Assembly (NCBI RefSeq): GCF_042646165.1 | Contig: NZ_JBHRTC010000017.1 | DNA length: 30,951 nucleotides | From: Microbaculum marinum | GTDB lineage: Bacteria; Pseudomonadota; Alphaproteobacteria; Rhizobiales; Tepidamorphaceae | Reading direction: 5' to 3' (one strand) | Shown here: piece by piece, positions 6,985 through 16,606 of the stretch | How the letters are laid out: each line of letters begins with the position of its first letter | Numbering within the stretch: position 1 is the stretch's first letter | Position numbers and translations under genes: made by a program | Notes under the pieces: model-generated | What the model saw: only the letters and a program-made list of their open reading frames with translations | The model's database searches: none | What the model was told of the DNA's origin: nothing

Positions 6985-8373
6985 CTAATAGCCCTGCACC
7001 GAACTCGCAATATTGGTGAGTTCATAGGGATCATTCGACAATTTGTAGACTTCCCGCCCAGGTCGATTGTATATGACCTTCCTTCTTCCGTCGATTACAG
7101 CAGACCTGAGCTGCGACTGGCCGTTGTCGTCGAAATAGGCCCAAACCGGCATTTTCTTTACATTACGGGCGTTGATCAGCTTTTTCCTGTGATTTGCGCC
7201 CTCAACCCAATCGGGGATCCTCATCTTCAGCATCCGCAAGACTGTCGGATAAAGATCCAGCAGGCTGACCGGCCGGCTGGTTGCTATGCCGGAGTCCAGG
7301 TTCGGAGAGACCAGCAGAAGGGGAACCTGCAGGCTTTCCTGCCACAAGGTGAACTTGGAGAATTTCCCCTTCGAGCCCAGATGGAACCCGTGGTCGCTCG
7401 TCACGACAAACAAGGTGTCCTCGTCGAACCCTAGGTCGTTATACGCATCGAACAGGCGTCCTATGTTCTCGTCCGTCCTTGCCAGGACGGCGAGGTAGGC
7501 CCGCAGGAAGTCCTCGTATTCATCGTATTCGACGAGGCCCTGGTAGATTTCCGATTCAAACCACTGCCTCCGAGGGAACGCCGCATCTGGAACATCTGCC
7601 AGATCGCGCTGGATGGCATCTTCGTACGGCAGGTTCGCAGGTATCTGCGGCGGCAGGGACGGATGGTCCGGCACCATGTCGTGATACCTTTGCCCTGCGA
7701 CGATCGGCAGATGCGGCCCGGTCAGCCCGACGAACAGCGCAAAGCGCCTGCCGGCCTTCCTGTACGCGGCAAGTCTGGCGACCGCCCAATCGGTCACTTC
7801 GTTATCGTGTAGATCCGCATACTCGCCCACGCCCCAATCCTGCTGGGTTTCCGCACCGCTCTGTTGCCTGGCATATTCGGATCGGCGGTAGCCCTGATCG
7901 AATCTCTTGGCCTTCCAGTCCTTCGGCAGCCAATATTCGTCCCAATCGTGCAGGTCGAGTTTTCTGTTCGGAACGGAGTGGTGAAATATCTTCCCGGCTC
8001 CGCCGACATACATCCCCCTCGCGCGAAGTAATCCCGGCAGGGTCCGGAAACTGCGCTTCTTGGCGAGGTCGAAAATGCTCTGGTGATTTCCGTAGACGCC
8101 CGAGGTGGAGGGCGAGATCCCGGAGAATATGGCGGTTCTCGCAGAAGAGCATGCCGGCGAGGGTGAGATTCCATTCAAACGAAACCCCGCTTCGGCGATC
8201 TCTTCCATCGATGGCGTGTAGGCATCCGGGTGGCCTGAATACGGAGTCGGCCAGTTGTTCATGTCATCGACGATGATGAACACCAGGTTCTTCGGATCTT
8301 TCGCGTGGGATGGAGTTGACCAGGAGGAAAATGCCGCAAGAACGGCTGCCGACAGGAAGGTGCACAGTCGCAC
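6985..8373 (-). CDS. Exported sulfatase, iduronate-2-sulfatase-like
   Basis: The 462-residue protein begins at a GTG with AAGGG 7-8 nt upstream. A signal peptide (residues 1-24, ending PSHA) directs it to the periplasm or outside. The sulfatase fold is clear: metal-binding VDD at 36-37, the nucleophile region PACSSARTAIFSG with C75, AGKIFHH near 130, GPHLP near 245 and TSDHGFHLG near 350. Closest in style are iduronate-2-sulfatase-type enzymes acting on sulfated polysaccharides. The formylglycine motif is CSSAR; the usual form is C-x-[PA]-x-R, so the third position is atypical. Base composition is visibly less GC-rich than the neighbours, suggesting acquisition by transfer. No maturase gene is present in the window. 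Confidence 0.88.
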   Translation of the reverse strand: MRLCTFLSAAVLAAFSSWSTPSHAKDPKNLVFIIVDDMNNWPTPYSGHPDAYTPSMEEIAEAGFRLNGISPSPACSSARTAIFSGISPSTSGVYGNHQSIFDLAKKRSFRTLPGLLRARGMYVGGAGKIFHHSVPNRKLDLHDWDEYWLPKDWKAKRFDQGYRRSEYARQQSGAETQQDWGVGEYADLHDNEVTDWAVARLAAYRKAGRRFALFVGLTGPHLPIVAGQRYHDMVPDHPSLPPQIPANLPYEDAIQRDLADVPDAAFPRRQWFESEIYQGLVEYDEYEDFLRAYLAVLARTDENIGRLFDAYNDLGFDEDTLFVVTSDHGFHLGSKGKFSKFTLWQESLQVPLLLVSPNLDSGIATSRPVSLLDLYPTVLRMLKMRIPDWVEGANHRKKLINARNVKKMPVWAYFDDNGQSQLRSAVIDGRRKVIYNRPGREVYKLSNDPYELTNIASSVQGY

Positions 8374-8519
8374 GATATTGCCCTTTTTTGGTTATTCGCG
8401 CGTAAGCGGTGGGAATTTCGCGATCGTGATTCGAACGCGGCGGGCTCGATGCGGGATCTCGGGCCGGCTCAGTCCGCGCGGCAGCCGGTCACCGATTCGC
8501 CAGCAAACAGTGTACCCGC

Positions 8520-10433
8520 TCAGTTCCCCTTCGCCACACCGTGATCCTTCAGTGCGGCGGCGATCTCGTCGAGGATTGCCGGATCGTCGATCGTCGCCGG
8601 CGCCCTGTAGTCCTCGCCATCGGCGATCGAGCGCATCGTGCGGCGCAGGATCTTGCCGGATCGCGTCTTCGGCAGGCGGCCGACCGTAACAACCAGCTTC
8701 AGGGCGGCAACCGGGCCGATCCGCTCGCGCACCAGCTGGACCACTTCCCTCTCGATGTCGGCAACCGGCCGGTTGACGCCGGACTTCAGCACGATGAAGC
8801 CGGCCGGGATCTGGCCCTTCATCGGGTCGGCGATGCCGATCACGGCGCATTCGGCGACGTCGGGATGGCTCGCCAGCACCTCCTCCATGCCGCCGGTCGA
8901 CAGCCGGTGGCCGGCGACGTTGATGATGTCGTCGGTGCGGGCCATGATGTAGAGATAGCCGTCGGCGTCCTTGTAGCCGGCGTCCGCCGTGGCGTAGTAG
9001 CCCGGGAATTCGGTCAGATAGCTGTCGACGAAGCGCTGGTCGTTGCCCCACAGGGTCGGCAGGCATCCGGGCGGCAGCGGCAGCTTCACGCAGATCGATC
9101 CCATCTTGCCGGCGTCCACCTGCCGGTGCGCCTCGTCGAGGACCTGCACGTCGTAGCCCGGCATCGCCACCGTCGGCGACCCGTACCTGACCGGCATCGT
9201 GCCCAGCCCCACCGGATTGGCAGCGATCGCCCAGCCCGTCTCGGTCTGCCACCAGTGATCGAGCACCGGCACGCCGAGCATCCGTTCGGCCCACTGGACA
9301 GTGTCCGGGTCGGCGCGTTCGCCGGCCAGGAACAGCGTGCGGAAATGCTTGAGATCGTACTTGCCGATGAAGGCCCCTTCGGGATCGTCCTTCTTGATCG
9401 CCCGGAACGCTGTGGGCGCCGTGAACAGCGCCGCCACCTTGTGCTCGGAAATCACCCGCCAGAACGTGCCGGCGTCCGGCGTGCCGACCGGCTTGCCCTC
9501 GAACAGGATGGTGGTGCAGCCGTGCAGGAGCGGCGCGTAGACGATGTACGAGTGACCGACCACCCAGCCGACGTCGGAGGCCGCCCAGTAGACCTCGCCC
9601 GGCTTCATCCCGTAGACGGCGTTCATCGACCATTTCAGCGCGACCATGTGGCCGCCGTTGTCGCGGACGACGCCCTTCGGCTGGCCGGTCGTTCCCGATG
9701 TGTACAGGACGTAAAGAGGATCGGTTGCGGCGACGGAGACGCAGTCGGCCTTCTCGCCGGCGGCCCTGGCGGATGCGGTCTGCTCGGCCCAGTCGAAATC
9801 GCGCCCCTCGATGAGCGACGCGGTTTCCATCGGTCGCTGGAAGACCAGGCAGGCGGACGGCTTGTGGCTCGACATCTCGATCGCCTGGTCGAGCAGCGGC
9901 TTGTAGCTGACCACACGGCCCGGCTCTATGCCGCACGAGCACGACAGGATCATCTTCGGCTTGGCATCGTCGATCCGCGTCGCCAGTTCGCGCGCCGCAA
10001 AACCGCCGAATACGACGGAATGAATGGCACCGATCCGCGCGCAGGCGAGCATCGCCATCACCGCCTCGGGGATCATCGCCATGTAGATGATCACCCGGTC
10101 GCCCTTTGCGACGCCGTGCCGCTGCAGCACGGCCGCGAGAGTGGCGACCTCCTCGGTCAGTTCCGCGTAGCTGTAGGTCTTCTTCGTGTCGGTTACCGGG
10201 CTGTCGTAGATCAGCGCAGGCTGGCCGGCGCGGCCGGCAAAGACATGGCGATCGAGGCAGTTGTAGGCGGTGTTGCACTGTGCCCCGACGAACCAGCGTC
10301 CGTAGACACCTGCGTCGGCGTCGAACACCTTGTCCCACGGCTTCGTCCAGACGACGTCCTGCGCCGCCGCCGCCCAGAAGGCCTCCGGGTCCTTCGACCA
10401 GTCCTCGTAGACCTCGTGATAGCGGCTCGACAT
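8520..10433 (-). CDS. prpE: Propionyl-CoA synthetase (AMP-forming)
   Basis: The 637-residue protein is a full-length member of the acetyl/propionyl-CoA synthetase group. It has the ACS N-terminal domain (YHEVYEDWSKDPEAFW, NTAYNCLDRHV), the P-loop YTSGTTGQPKGVVRDNGGH and the DHWWQTETGW adenylate motif. The typical RLPKTRSGKILRR C-terminal hinge carries the catalytic, acetylatable Lys (K594). The RDNGGHMVAL sequence is characteristic of PrpE and ACSS3 rather than Acs. It activates propionate, and probably other short acids, to the CoA ester in the cytoplasm. The start at 10433 has GGGAGG 5 nt upstream; the very long upstream extension of this frame is antisense to mscS and spurious. No prpB, prpC or prpD lies nearby. 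Confidence 0.9.
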   Translation of the reverse strand: MSSRYHEVYEDWSKDPEAFWAAAAQDVVWTKPWDKVFDADAGVYGRWFVGAQCNTAYNCLDRHVFAGRAGQPALIYDSPVTDTKKTYSYAELTEEVATLAAVLQRHGVAKGDRVIIYMAMIPEAVMAMLACARIGAIHSVVFGGFAARELATRIDDAKPKMILSCSCGIEPGRVVSYKPLLDQAIEMSSHKPSACLVFQRPMETASLIEGRDFDWAEQTASARAAGEKADCVSVAATDPLYVLYTSGTTGQPKGVVRDNGGHMVALKWSMNAVYGMKPGEVYWAASDVGWVVGHSYIVYAPLLHGCTTILFEGKPVGTPDAGTFWRVISEHKVAALFTAPTAFRAIKKDDPEGAFIGKYDLKHFRTLFLAGERADPDTVQWAERMLGVPVLDHWWQTETGWAIAANPVGLGTMPVRYGSPTVAMPGYDVQVLDEAHRQVDAGKMGSICVKLPLPPGCLPTLWGNDQRFVDSYLTEFPGYYATADAGYKDADGYLYIMARTDDIINVAGHRLSTGGMEEVLASHPDVAECAVIGIADPMKGQIPAGFIVLKSGVNRPVADIEREVVQLVRERIGPVAALKLVVTVGRLPKTRSGKILRRTMRSIADGEDYRAPATIDDPAILDEIAAALKDHGVAKGN

Positions 10434-10484
10434 GCCGACCTCCCTTTCGCTCGCCCAAGTGCGGTCATTTGTCCGGCGGCGGCG

Positions 10485-10512
10485 ATTGTGTCCTTGTTGA
10501 ATCGCAAAGCAA
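10485..10512 (-). promoter_or_regulatory. Candidate prpE promoter
   Basis: On the minus strand TTGCTT (10512-10507), 16 nt, then CACAAT (10490-10485), about 52-80 bp before the start codon in the divergent prpE/mscS gap. Matches are moderate. Confidence 0.3.
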
Positions 10513-10643
10513 CCCCTTTCCCGGGGCATGACTCGCGGGCAGCATTCTCGCGTCGGCGGCGGTGCGGCGGGGATCGGAGATGGAACCACGCGGACGGGCG
10601 GTGGTTCTACCTGTGACCTTCGCGCGCAACCGAACGATATCCC

Positions 10644-12347
10644 ATGCCTGTTCCAAGATCCCTGGCGGCGCTGGCAGCCGCGGCGCTGCTGATCCTTTCC
10701 TGCGGTGCCGCGACCGCGCAGGACGGCGGGTCCGGCACGAGCTACTTCGACATCGACTCGCTGAACGCCGGGCTCGGCCCGGCTAGGGAGATCGATCGCG
10801 AGACGCCGCAGGCCGCCGTGGAGAGCTTCCAGTACTTCGCGAGCCGCGACGACTTCGGCAATGCCGCCCATCTCCTCAACCTGTCCCGCCTCGAGCCGGA
10901 CCGCCAGCGTCAGGACGGGCCGAAGCTGGCCCGCCAGCTGAAGGACATCATCGAGCGGAAGGTGTGGATCGACTGGGCCGAGCTGCCGGACCGTCCGGAC
11001 GGCCTCGATCCTGCCGCCTCGTCGAACGATCCGCTTGCCGGCCAGCCCCGGCGCTCGCTGCGGCTCGAGACGATCCGACTTGACGGGCGTCCGGTTCCGA
11101 TCCGGCTGGAACGGGTGAAGCCGGCGGGAGGCGAGCCGGTGTGGGTCTTCGCCTCCCAGACGGTGGACAACATTGCCGCCCTCCATGCGCTCTACGGGCC
11201 GCGCGCCTTCGAGCGTGGCCTGCCGGACTGGTCGAAGCGCCCGGCGCTGTTCGGCCTGCCGATATGGGAACTGCTGGCGCTGCCGCTCATCGTCCTTCTG
11301 GCGCTCGGCGCCGGTGTCGTCGTCTACCGCATCGCCACTGCGGTGAGCCGGCGGTTCGACCGGGGCATCGCCGGCAGCGTCGTGTCGGAGCTCGCCCTTC
11401 CGGCGGCGCTGATCGGCGCCGGCATGGTCCTCTACTGGGCGACGAAGACCCTGTTCGTCTTCTCGGTGGCGATCGACACCTTCGTCACGCCAACGCTGCT
11501 GGTGCTGCTGTTCGGGGGCGGCCTGATCGTTTTCGTCAGGATCATCGACCTGATCATCGACCGCACGCTTGGCAACGACGTCGCCGAGCTGGAGAAGCCG
11601 GAGAACGCCGATGCGAGGGCGTTCCAGACCAACATCTCGGCATTCCGGCGGGTCGCCCTCGTCATCGCCCTCCTGGTCTTCGTCGGCATCGTGCTGACGC
11701 GGATCAACTTCCTGGCGGCGACCGGCATCGCCCTCGTCGGCTCGGCCGGACTGCTCACGCTGGTCCTCGCGTTCGCAGGACGCTCGGCGCTGAGCAACAT
11801 CATGGCGAGCCTGCAGATCGCCCTGTCCAAGGCGGCGGCGATCGGCGACTCGGTGCTGTTCGACGGCCAGTGGTCGCACGTCGAGAAGATCAACTTCACC
11901 TACGTCCAGCTCAAGACCTGGGACAACCGGCGGCTCGTCGTTCCGGTAACCCGGTTCGTGTCGGAGCCCTTCGAAAACTGGACCAAGCGCGATCCCGCCA
12001 TCACCAAGCTCGTCGAGCTAAGGCTCAACCACACCGCCGATGTCGACGCGCTTCGCGAGCGCTTCGACGCCTTCGTCGAGGAGAGCGACGACATCCTCGA
12101 CAAGAAGAGCGCCCAGGTCTTGGTGATCGGCCACGACGCGACCGGCATGCTGGTCGGCTTCTATGCGGCGGCGCCCGACCCGACGACGGGCTGGCAGATG
12201 CACTGCCGGCTGCGCGAGACGATGCTGCGGACGGCCGCAGAACTCGAGCTGGATGCCGACCGCGACCGGCGCTTCCTTCCAGCCGAGCGGGAGATCCGGG
12301 TGGCGGACCTGACCGGCGGCGCGCGCCGGGCGGCTGGCGCGTCCTGA
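10644..12347 (+). CDS. MscS-family mechanosensitive channel
   Basis: The 567-residue protein has a signal peptide (1-25, ending ATAQ), a periplasmic domain of about 180 residues, then membrane segments near 205-228, 248-265, 280-300, 335-355 and a pore helix near 355-385. The channel signature follows: GRSALSNIMASLQI, then the cytoplasmic beta domain with GDSVLFDGQWSHVEKINFTYVQLKTWDNRRLVVPV. It is larger than E. coli MscS (about 286 residues) because of the extra N-terminal region. It would open under hypo-osmotic membrane tension. The ATG has no obvious Shine-Dalgarno site, so the exact start is less certain than the gene. It is divergent from prpE. Confidence 0.9.
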   Translation: MPVPRSLAALAAAALLILSCGAATAQDGGSGTSYFDIDSLNAGLGPAREIDRETPQAAVESFQYFASRDDFGNAAHLLNLSRLEPDRQRQDGPKLARQLKDIIERKVWIDWAELPDRPDGLDPAASSNDPLAGQPRRSLRLETIRLDGRPVPIRLERVKPAGGEPVWVFASQTVDNIAALHALYGPRAFERGLPDWSKRPALFGLPIWELLALPLIVLLALGAGVVVYRIATAVSRRFDRGIAGSVVSELALPAALIGAGMVLYWATKTLFVFSVAIDTFVTPTLLVLLFGGGLIVFVRIIDLIIDRTLGNDVAELEKPENADARAFQTNISAFRRVALVIALLVFVGIVLTRINFLAATGIALVGSAGLLTLVLAFAGRSALSNIMASLQIALSKAAAIGDSVLFDGQWSHVEKINFTYVQLKTWDNRRLVVPVTRFVSEPFENWTKRDPAITKLVELRLNHTADVDALRERFDAFVEESDDILDKKSAQVLVIGHDATGMLVGFYAAAPDPTTGWQMHCRLRETMLRTAAELELDADRDRRFLPAEREIRVADLTGGARRAAGAS

Positions 12348-12441
12348 GCGCGCATGGCAGCGTTGCCGCGCCGGCCTTTCGCCCCGCCCGCGGGAAGCCT
12401 ATAACCGCCCTGCTGCGCACCGCAGTCTCACCGGACCCGTC

Positions 12442-13197
12442 ATGATCACCGATCCCTGGTTCTACTTGGCCGCGATCCCCGGCGTGCTGCTTGCCGGACT
12501 GGCGAAGGGCGGCTTCGGCGGGTCGTTCGGCATGCTGGCGGTGCCCCTGATGGCGCTGGTCGTCTCCCCGGTGCAGGCCGCGGCGATCATGCTGCCGATC
12601 CTGATCTGCATGGACGTCGTCGGACTGTTCGCCTGGCGGGGGACCTTCGATCCCCGCGCGATCGCGATCATGGTGCCGGCCGCGATGCTCGGCATCGCCG
12701 TTGGCTGGGCCACGGCGGCCTGGGTCACCGAGGCCCATGTCCGCCTGATCGTCGGCATCGTCGTGCTGCTGTTCTGCGTCAACTACTATGCCGGGGCCGG
12801 CAAGCGCGCCGAACCGAAGCCGCACAACCGGCTGAAGGGCACCTTCTGGGGCGCGCTGACCGGCTTCACCTCGTTCGTCAGCCACGCGGGCGGGCCCCCT
12901 TTCCAGATGTACATGCTGCCGCTGCGACTCGACCCGAAGGTGTTCGCCGGCACCGCCATCATCGTGTTCGCCGTCATCAACGCGGTGAAGGTCGTCCCCT
13001 ACTTCTTCCTCGGCCAGTTGTCCCCGGCCAACCTGTGGACGTCGGCCGTATTGCTGCCGCTCGCCCCGCTCGCCACCCTGGTCGGCGTCTGGGCCGTCAA
13101 GCGGATCCGGCCGGACGCCTTCTACCGGGTCGTCTATGTCGGTCTGCTGCTGGTGTCGCTGAAGCTGATCTGGGACGGGGCAAGCGCGCTGCTGTGA
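12442..13197 (+). CDS. TauE/SafE family membrane permease
   Basis: The 251-residue protein is almost wholly hydrophobic with about eight membrane spans. Conserved family features are GLAKGGFGGSFGMLAVPLMAL near the N-terminus and its second-half counterpart FTSFVSHAGGPPFQMYMLPLRL. TauE/SafE proteins export sulfite, sulfoacetate or related organosulfur anions, though many members have other or unknown anionic substrates. It lies 94 bp after mscS and 117 bp before the acyl-CoA synthetase gene on the same strand, so it may be co-transcribed with the latter. The substrate cannot be read from the sequence. Confidence 0.87.
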   Translation: MITDPWFYLAAIPGVLLAGLAKGGFGGSFGMLAVPLMALVVSPVQAAAIMLPILICMDVVGLFAWRGTFDPRAIAIMVPAAMLGIAVGWATAAWVTEAHVRLIVGIVVLLFCVNYYAGAGKRAEPKPHNRLKGTFWGALTGFTSFVSHAGGPPFQMYMLPLRLDPKVFAGTAIIVFAVINAVKVVPYFFLGQLSPANLWTSAVLLPLAPLATLVGVWAVKRIRPDAFYRVVYVGLLLVSLKLIWDGASALL

Positions 13198-13314
13198 GCG
13201 GTGGACTCACCGCCGCGGCGCTGATGGGATTGATTGTCACGCTCCGGCGACCGCGATAGCGTCACCGCGACCCGGCGCGCGCCGGCAGTTTCGGATCGGC
13301 CAGGGAGGACCAGC

Positions 13315-14940
13315 GTGGCGAGTCCGTACGATCACGACCTCGACAAGACCCCCGCCAACTACCAGCCGCTGACGCCGCTCAGCTTCCTGGAGCGCTCCGC
13401 CGCCGTCTTCCCCGACCGCACCGCGATCATCCACGGCGCGAGCCGCACCACCTACGCCGCGTTCTACGCCCGCGCCCGCCGCCTCGCCTCGGCGCTGGCG
13501 AAGCGGGGCATCGGCAAGGGCGACACGGTGTCGGTGATGCTCGCCAACACCCCGCCGATGCTCGAGGCCCACTACGGCGTGCCGATGACCAGGGCGGTGC
13601 TGAACACGCTGAACACCCGTCTCGACGCCGCGGTCGTCGCCTTCACCCTCGATCACGCCGAGACGAAGGTGCTGATCGTCGACCGGGAGTTCTCCGCCAC
13701 GATCAGGGAAGCGCTGTCGCTGGCGAAGGCGAGGCCGCTCGTCATCGACTACGACGATTTGGAGTTCCCGCAGGACGGAGAGCGGCTCGGCGATCTGGAC
13801 TACGAGGAGTTCCTGGCCGAGGGCGATCCCGACTACCCCTGGCACATGCCCGACGACGAGTGGGACGCGATCTCGCTGAACTACACGTCGGGCACGACCG
13901 GCAACCCGAAGGGCGTCGTCTACCACCACCGCGGCGCCTACCTGCTCGCCCAGGGCAACGTGCTGACCGGTTCGATGCCCCGGCACGCGGTCTACCTGTG
14001 GACGCTGCCGATGTTCCATTGCAACGGCTGGTGCTTCCCGTGGACGCTGTCGGTGATCGCCGGCACCCATGTGTGCCTGCGCGCGGTGCGCCAGAAGCCG
14101 ATCTGGGACGCGCTCGCCGACCACGGCGTCACCCACCTGTGCGGCGCCCCGATCGTCATGTCGACGATCCTCAATGCCGCGAAGCAGGACAAGCGCGACC
14201 TCGACCATACCGTGGAGTTCTTCACCGCCGCCGCGCCGCCGCCCGAGGCGGTGCTCGCGGCGATGGCCGACAACGGCTTCAACGTCACCCACCTCTACGG
14301 CCTGACCGAGACCTACGGCCCCGCCGTCGTCAACGACTGGAAGACGGAGTGGGACGCGCTCGACGGCGCCGGCCGCGCCGCCCGCAAGGCGCGCCAGGGG
14401 GTCCGCTACGCCGCCCTCGAAGCGCTGTCGGTGCGCGATCCGCAGACGATGGAATCGGTGCCGGCAGACGGCGAAACCATCGGCGAGGTGATGTTCCGCG
14501 GCAACGTCGTGATGAAGGGCTACCTGAAGAACCCGAAGGCCAGCGCCGAGGCCTTCGCCGGCGGCTGGTTCCACTCCGGCGACCTCGGCGTCACGCATCC
14601 CGACGGCTACATCCAGCTCAAGGACCGCTCCAAGGACATCATCATCTCCGGCGGCGAGAACATCTCCTCGATCGAGGTCGAGGACGTCATCTACAAGCAT
14701 CCCGCCGTCCAGGCCGTCGCCGTCGTCGCCCGGCCGGACGACACGTGGGGCGAGACCCCGTGCGCTTTCGTCGAGCTCAGGCCGGGGGCCGAGGCGACCG
14801 GCGAGGAGATCATCGAGTGGTGCCGCCAGCACCTGGCCCGCTTCAAGGTACCGCGCCACGTCGTCTTCGCCGAACTGCCGAAGACCTCGACCGGCAAGGT
14901 GCAGAAATTCGTGCTGCGCGAGATGGCGAAGGCGGTATGA
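13315..14940 (+). CDS. Acyl-CoA synthetase (AMP-forming, medium-chain type)
   Basis: The 541-residue protein starts at a GTG preceded by AGGGAGG at 7 nt; a longer frame from 13234 lacks such a site. It opens YDHDLDKTPANYQPLTPLSFLERSA, typical of the AlkK/DmdB-like acyl-CoA synthetases. The adenylate-forming motifs are intact: YTSGTTGNPKG from residue 190, YGLTETYG, the GWFHSGDLG segment, KDIIISGGENISSIEVED and PKTSTGKVQKF with the catalytic Lys at 528. It should activate a medium-chain fatty acid or a methylthio-carboxylate to its CoA ester. The downstream monooxygenase gene is 15 bp away, so the two are probably co-translated. Confidence 0.9.
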   Translation: MASPYDHDLDKTPANYQPLTPLSFLERSAAVFPDRTAIIHGASRTTYAAFYARARRLASALAKRGIGKGDTVSVMLANTPPMLEAHYGVPMTRAVLNTLNTRLDAAVVAFTLDHAETKVLIVDREFSATIREALSLAKARPLVIDYDDLEFPQDGERLGDLDYEEFLAEGDPDYPWHMPDDEWDAISLNYTSGTTGNPKGVVYHHRGAYLLAQGNVLTGSMPRHAVYLWTLPMFHCNGWCFPWTLSVIAGTHVCLRAVRQKPIWDALADHGVTHLCGAPIVMSTILNAAKQDKRDLDHTVEFFTAAAPPPEAVLAAMADNGFNVTHLYGLTETYGPAVVNDWKTEWDALDGAGRAARKARQGVRYAALEALSVRDPQTMESVPADGETIGEVMFRGNVVMKGYLKNPKASAEAFAGGWFHSGDLGVTHPDGYIQLKDRSKDIIISGGENISSIEVEDVIYKHPAVQAVAVVARPDDTWGETPCAFVELRPGAEATGEEIIEWCRQHLARFKVPRHVVFAELPKTSTGKVQKFVLREMAKAV

Positions 14941-14955
14941 CGGGCGGATACGCGA

Positions 14956-16569
14956 ATGGCCGGGGCTGAGCGGTCCCGGCTCGATCCGGTTCTCATCGTC
15001 GGCGCCGGCCCGACCGGGCTGGTGCTGGCCATCGAACTCGCCCGTCGCAACGTTCCCTTCCACCTGATCGACCGGCTGGCCGGACCGGTCGGCTGGAGCC
15101 AGGCGATCTTCATCAAGCCGCGGACGCTGGAAATCCTCTCCGGGCTGGGACTGGCGCCGCGCCTGTACGAACATGGCCAGATCGTCGATGGCGTGGACCT
15201 GTATTCGGACGGCAGGAAGGTCGCGGGCTACCGGTTCGCCGAACTGGACACGCCGTTCCCGCACATCCTGTCACTTCCCGAATCCGACGTCATCCGCATC
15301 CTGACGGACAGGCTCGAGGAACTCGGCGGCAGCGTCGACTACGGCGTCGAGTTCGTGGGCCTCAGCCAGGCTGCAGATGGGGCCAGCGCGCACCTCAGGT
15401 CCGGCGGCAGGGACCACGAACTGGAGGCCTCCTGGATCGTCGGAACGGACGGCTACCACAGCGCCGTGCGCGAAGCGGTCGGCGGCGATTTCGACGGCAC
15501 CGACCATCCCGGGCTCTGGGCCGTCTTCGACACGCACCTGGCCGGCTGGAACAAGCCGCGCAACATCGTCTGCGCACAGCTCGACGCGCCGATCGTCATC
15601 CCGTTTCCGCTCGGCGAGGACCGCTGGCGCATCTACTTCAACACCGGCGCCACGGGTGGCAGGATGACCGGCCCGCAGGCTCTGCAGGTTGCCGGCGAAC
15701 GCCTGCGCGCGATCTGCCCCGATGCGCGGCTCACTGACCCGCAGGATCCCGGGTTCTTCCGCTGCCATTCGCGGCTGGCCAGGGACTTCCGCATCGGTCG
15801 GATCCTGCTTGCCGGCGACGCGGCGCACGCGTCGAACCCGATCGAGGGCCACGGCATGAACGCCGGCATCCAGGACGCCTACAATCTCGGCTGGAAGCTC
15901 GCGGCGATCATGGCCGGCAAGGCCCGCGAGGACCTGCTCGGGTCCTACCAGGCCGAACGCCGCTCCACGGACCGCGAGATCGTCGCGTCCGGGGAGGAAG
16001 CCTACGCGCGGATGGCGGTGGAGGGCCGGGAGCTTCGGCAAGAGCTCTACGACTTCCTGTCGACCGGCGAGGGTCGCAGCTTCGCGGCGCTGGCGGAGTC
16101 CGAACTCGGCTTCGCCTATCGCGACAGCCCGATCGTCGAGGCGGCGGGCGACGCGCCGGCCGGCTCGCCTCGAGCGACCGAACCCGGCTGCCGCGTCGGA
16201 GACGTCCCCGGGCTGGTCCGCCGAGGGGCGCCCGTCGCATTGCACGACCTGCTCGCGCCCTCCGGCATGACCGTCTTCCTGTTTCCCGCGGAGGCGAGCG
16301 CCGGCGACCTCGCCAGGCAGTTGGATGCGCTGCGGGAGGCCGCGGCCCGCGACGATGACCTCGCCCTCTACGCGGTCAGGCGCGCATCGCCGGGGCAGAA
16401 CGACATGGGAGAGGATGTCGTATTCGATACCGGTGGCTCGCTGCACGAGCGGCTCTCGGCCGACGTGCCGACGCTGTGCGTGGTTCGTCCCGACGGCCAT
16501 CTCGGCTTGTGCATCCGGCCGCCGTCACCGCAGGCCCTGACAGCGCATCTCGCCCTGATGTACGGCTGA
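14956..16569 (+). CDS. FAD-dependent aromatic-ring hydroxylase-like monooxygenase
   Basis: The 537-residue protein belongs to the PHBH/UbiH-like flavoprotein group. The ADP-binding VGAGPTGLVLAIELARR is at residues 15-31, the DG motif is GTDGYHSAVRE, and the FAD ribityl-binding GDAAHASNPIEGHGMNAGIQDAYNLGWKL lies near 284-312. Roughly the last 130 residues form a thioredoxin-like tail as in phenol-2-monooxygenase and rifampicin-hydroxylase relatives. It would use NAD(P)H and O2 to hydroxylate an aromatic or polyketide-like substrate. It follows the acyl-CoA synthetase by 15 bp, which suggests a shared catabolic or detoxification unit. Substrate unknown. Confidence 0.88.
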   Translation: MAGAERSRLDPVLIVGAGPTGLVLAIELARRNVPFHLIDRLAGPVGWSQAIFIKPRTLEILSGLGLAPRLYEHGQIVDGVDLYSDGRKVAGYRFAELDTPFPHILSLPESDVIRILTDRLEELGGSVDYGVEFVGLSQAADGASAHLRSGGRDHELEASWIVGTDGYHSAVREAVGGDFDGTDHPGLWAVFDTHLAGWNKPRNIVCAQLDAPIVIPFPLGEDRWRIYFNTGATGGRMTGPQALQVAGERLRAICPDARLTDPQDPGFFRCHSRLARDFRIGRILLAGDAAHASNPIEGHGMNAGIQDAYNLGWKLAAIMAGKAREDLLGSYQAERRSTDREIVASGEEAYARMAVEGRELRQELYDFLSTGEGRSFAALAESELGFAYRDSPIVEAAGDAPAGSPRATEPGCRVGDVPGLVRRGAPVALHDLLAPSGMTVFLFPAEASAGDLARQLDALREAAARDDDLALYAVRRASPGQNDMGEDVVFDTGGSLHERLSADVPTLCVVRPDGHLGLCIRPPSPQALTAHLALMYG

Positions 16570-16606
16570 CCCTCACGGCGCCCGGCCGCTCTCGCTGCAG
16601 GCCCCG

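Noticed and set aside
8520..11879. 1119-codon minus-strand frame extending prpE upstream
   Set aside because: The extra N-terminal 480 residues are antisense to mscS and of low complexity; a strong Shine-Dalgarno site and the family N-terminus mark the start at 10433.
13237..15264. 675-codon minus-strand frame opposite the acyl-CoA synthetase
   Set aside because: Composition is that of a GC-rich shadow frame with no domain; the plus strand encodes a complete enzyme.
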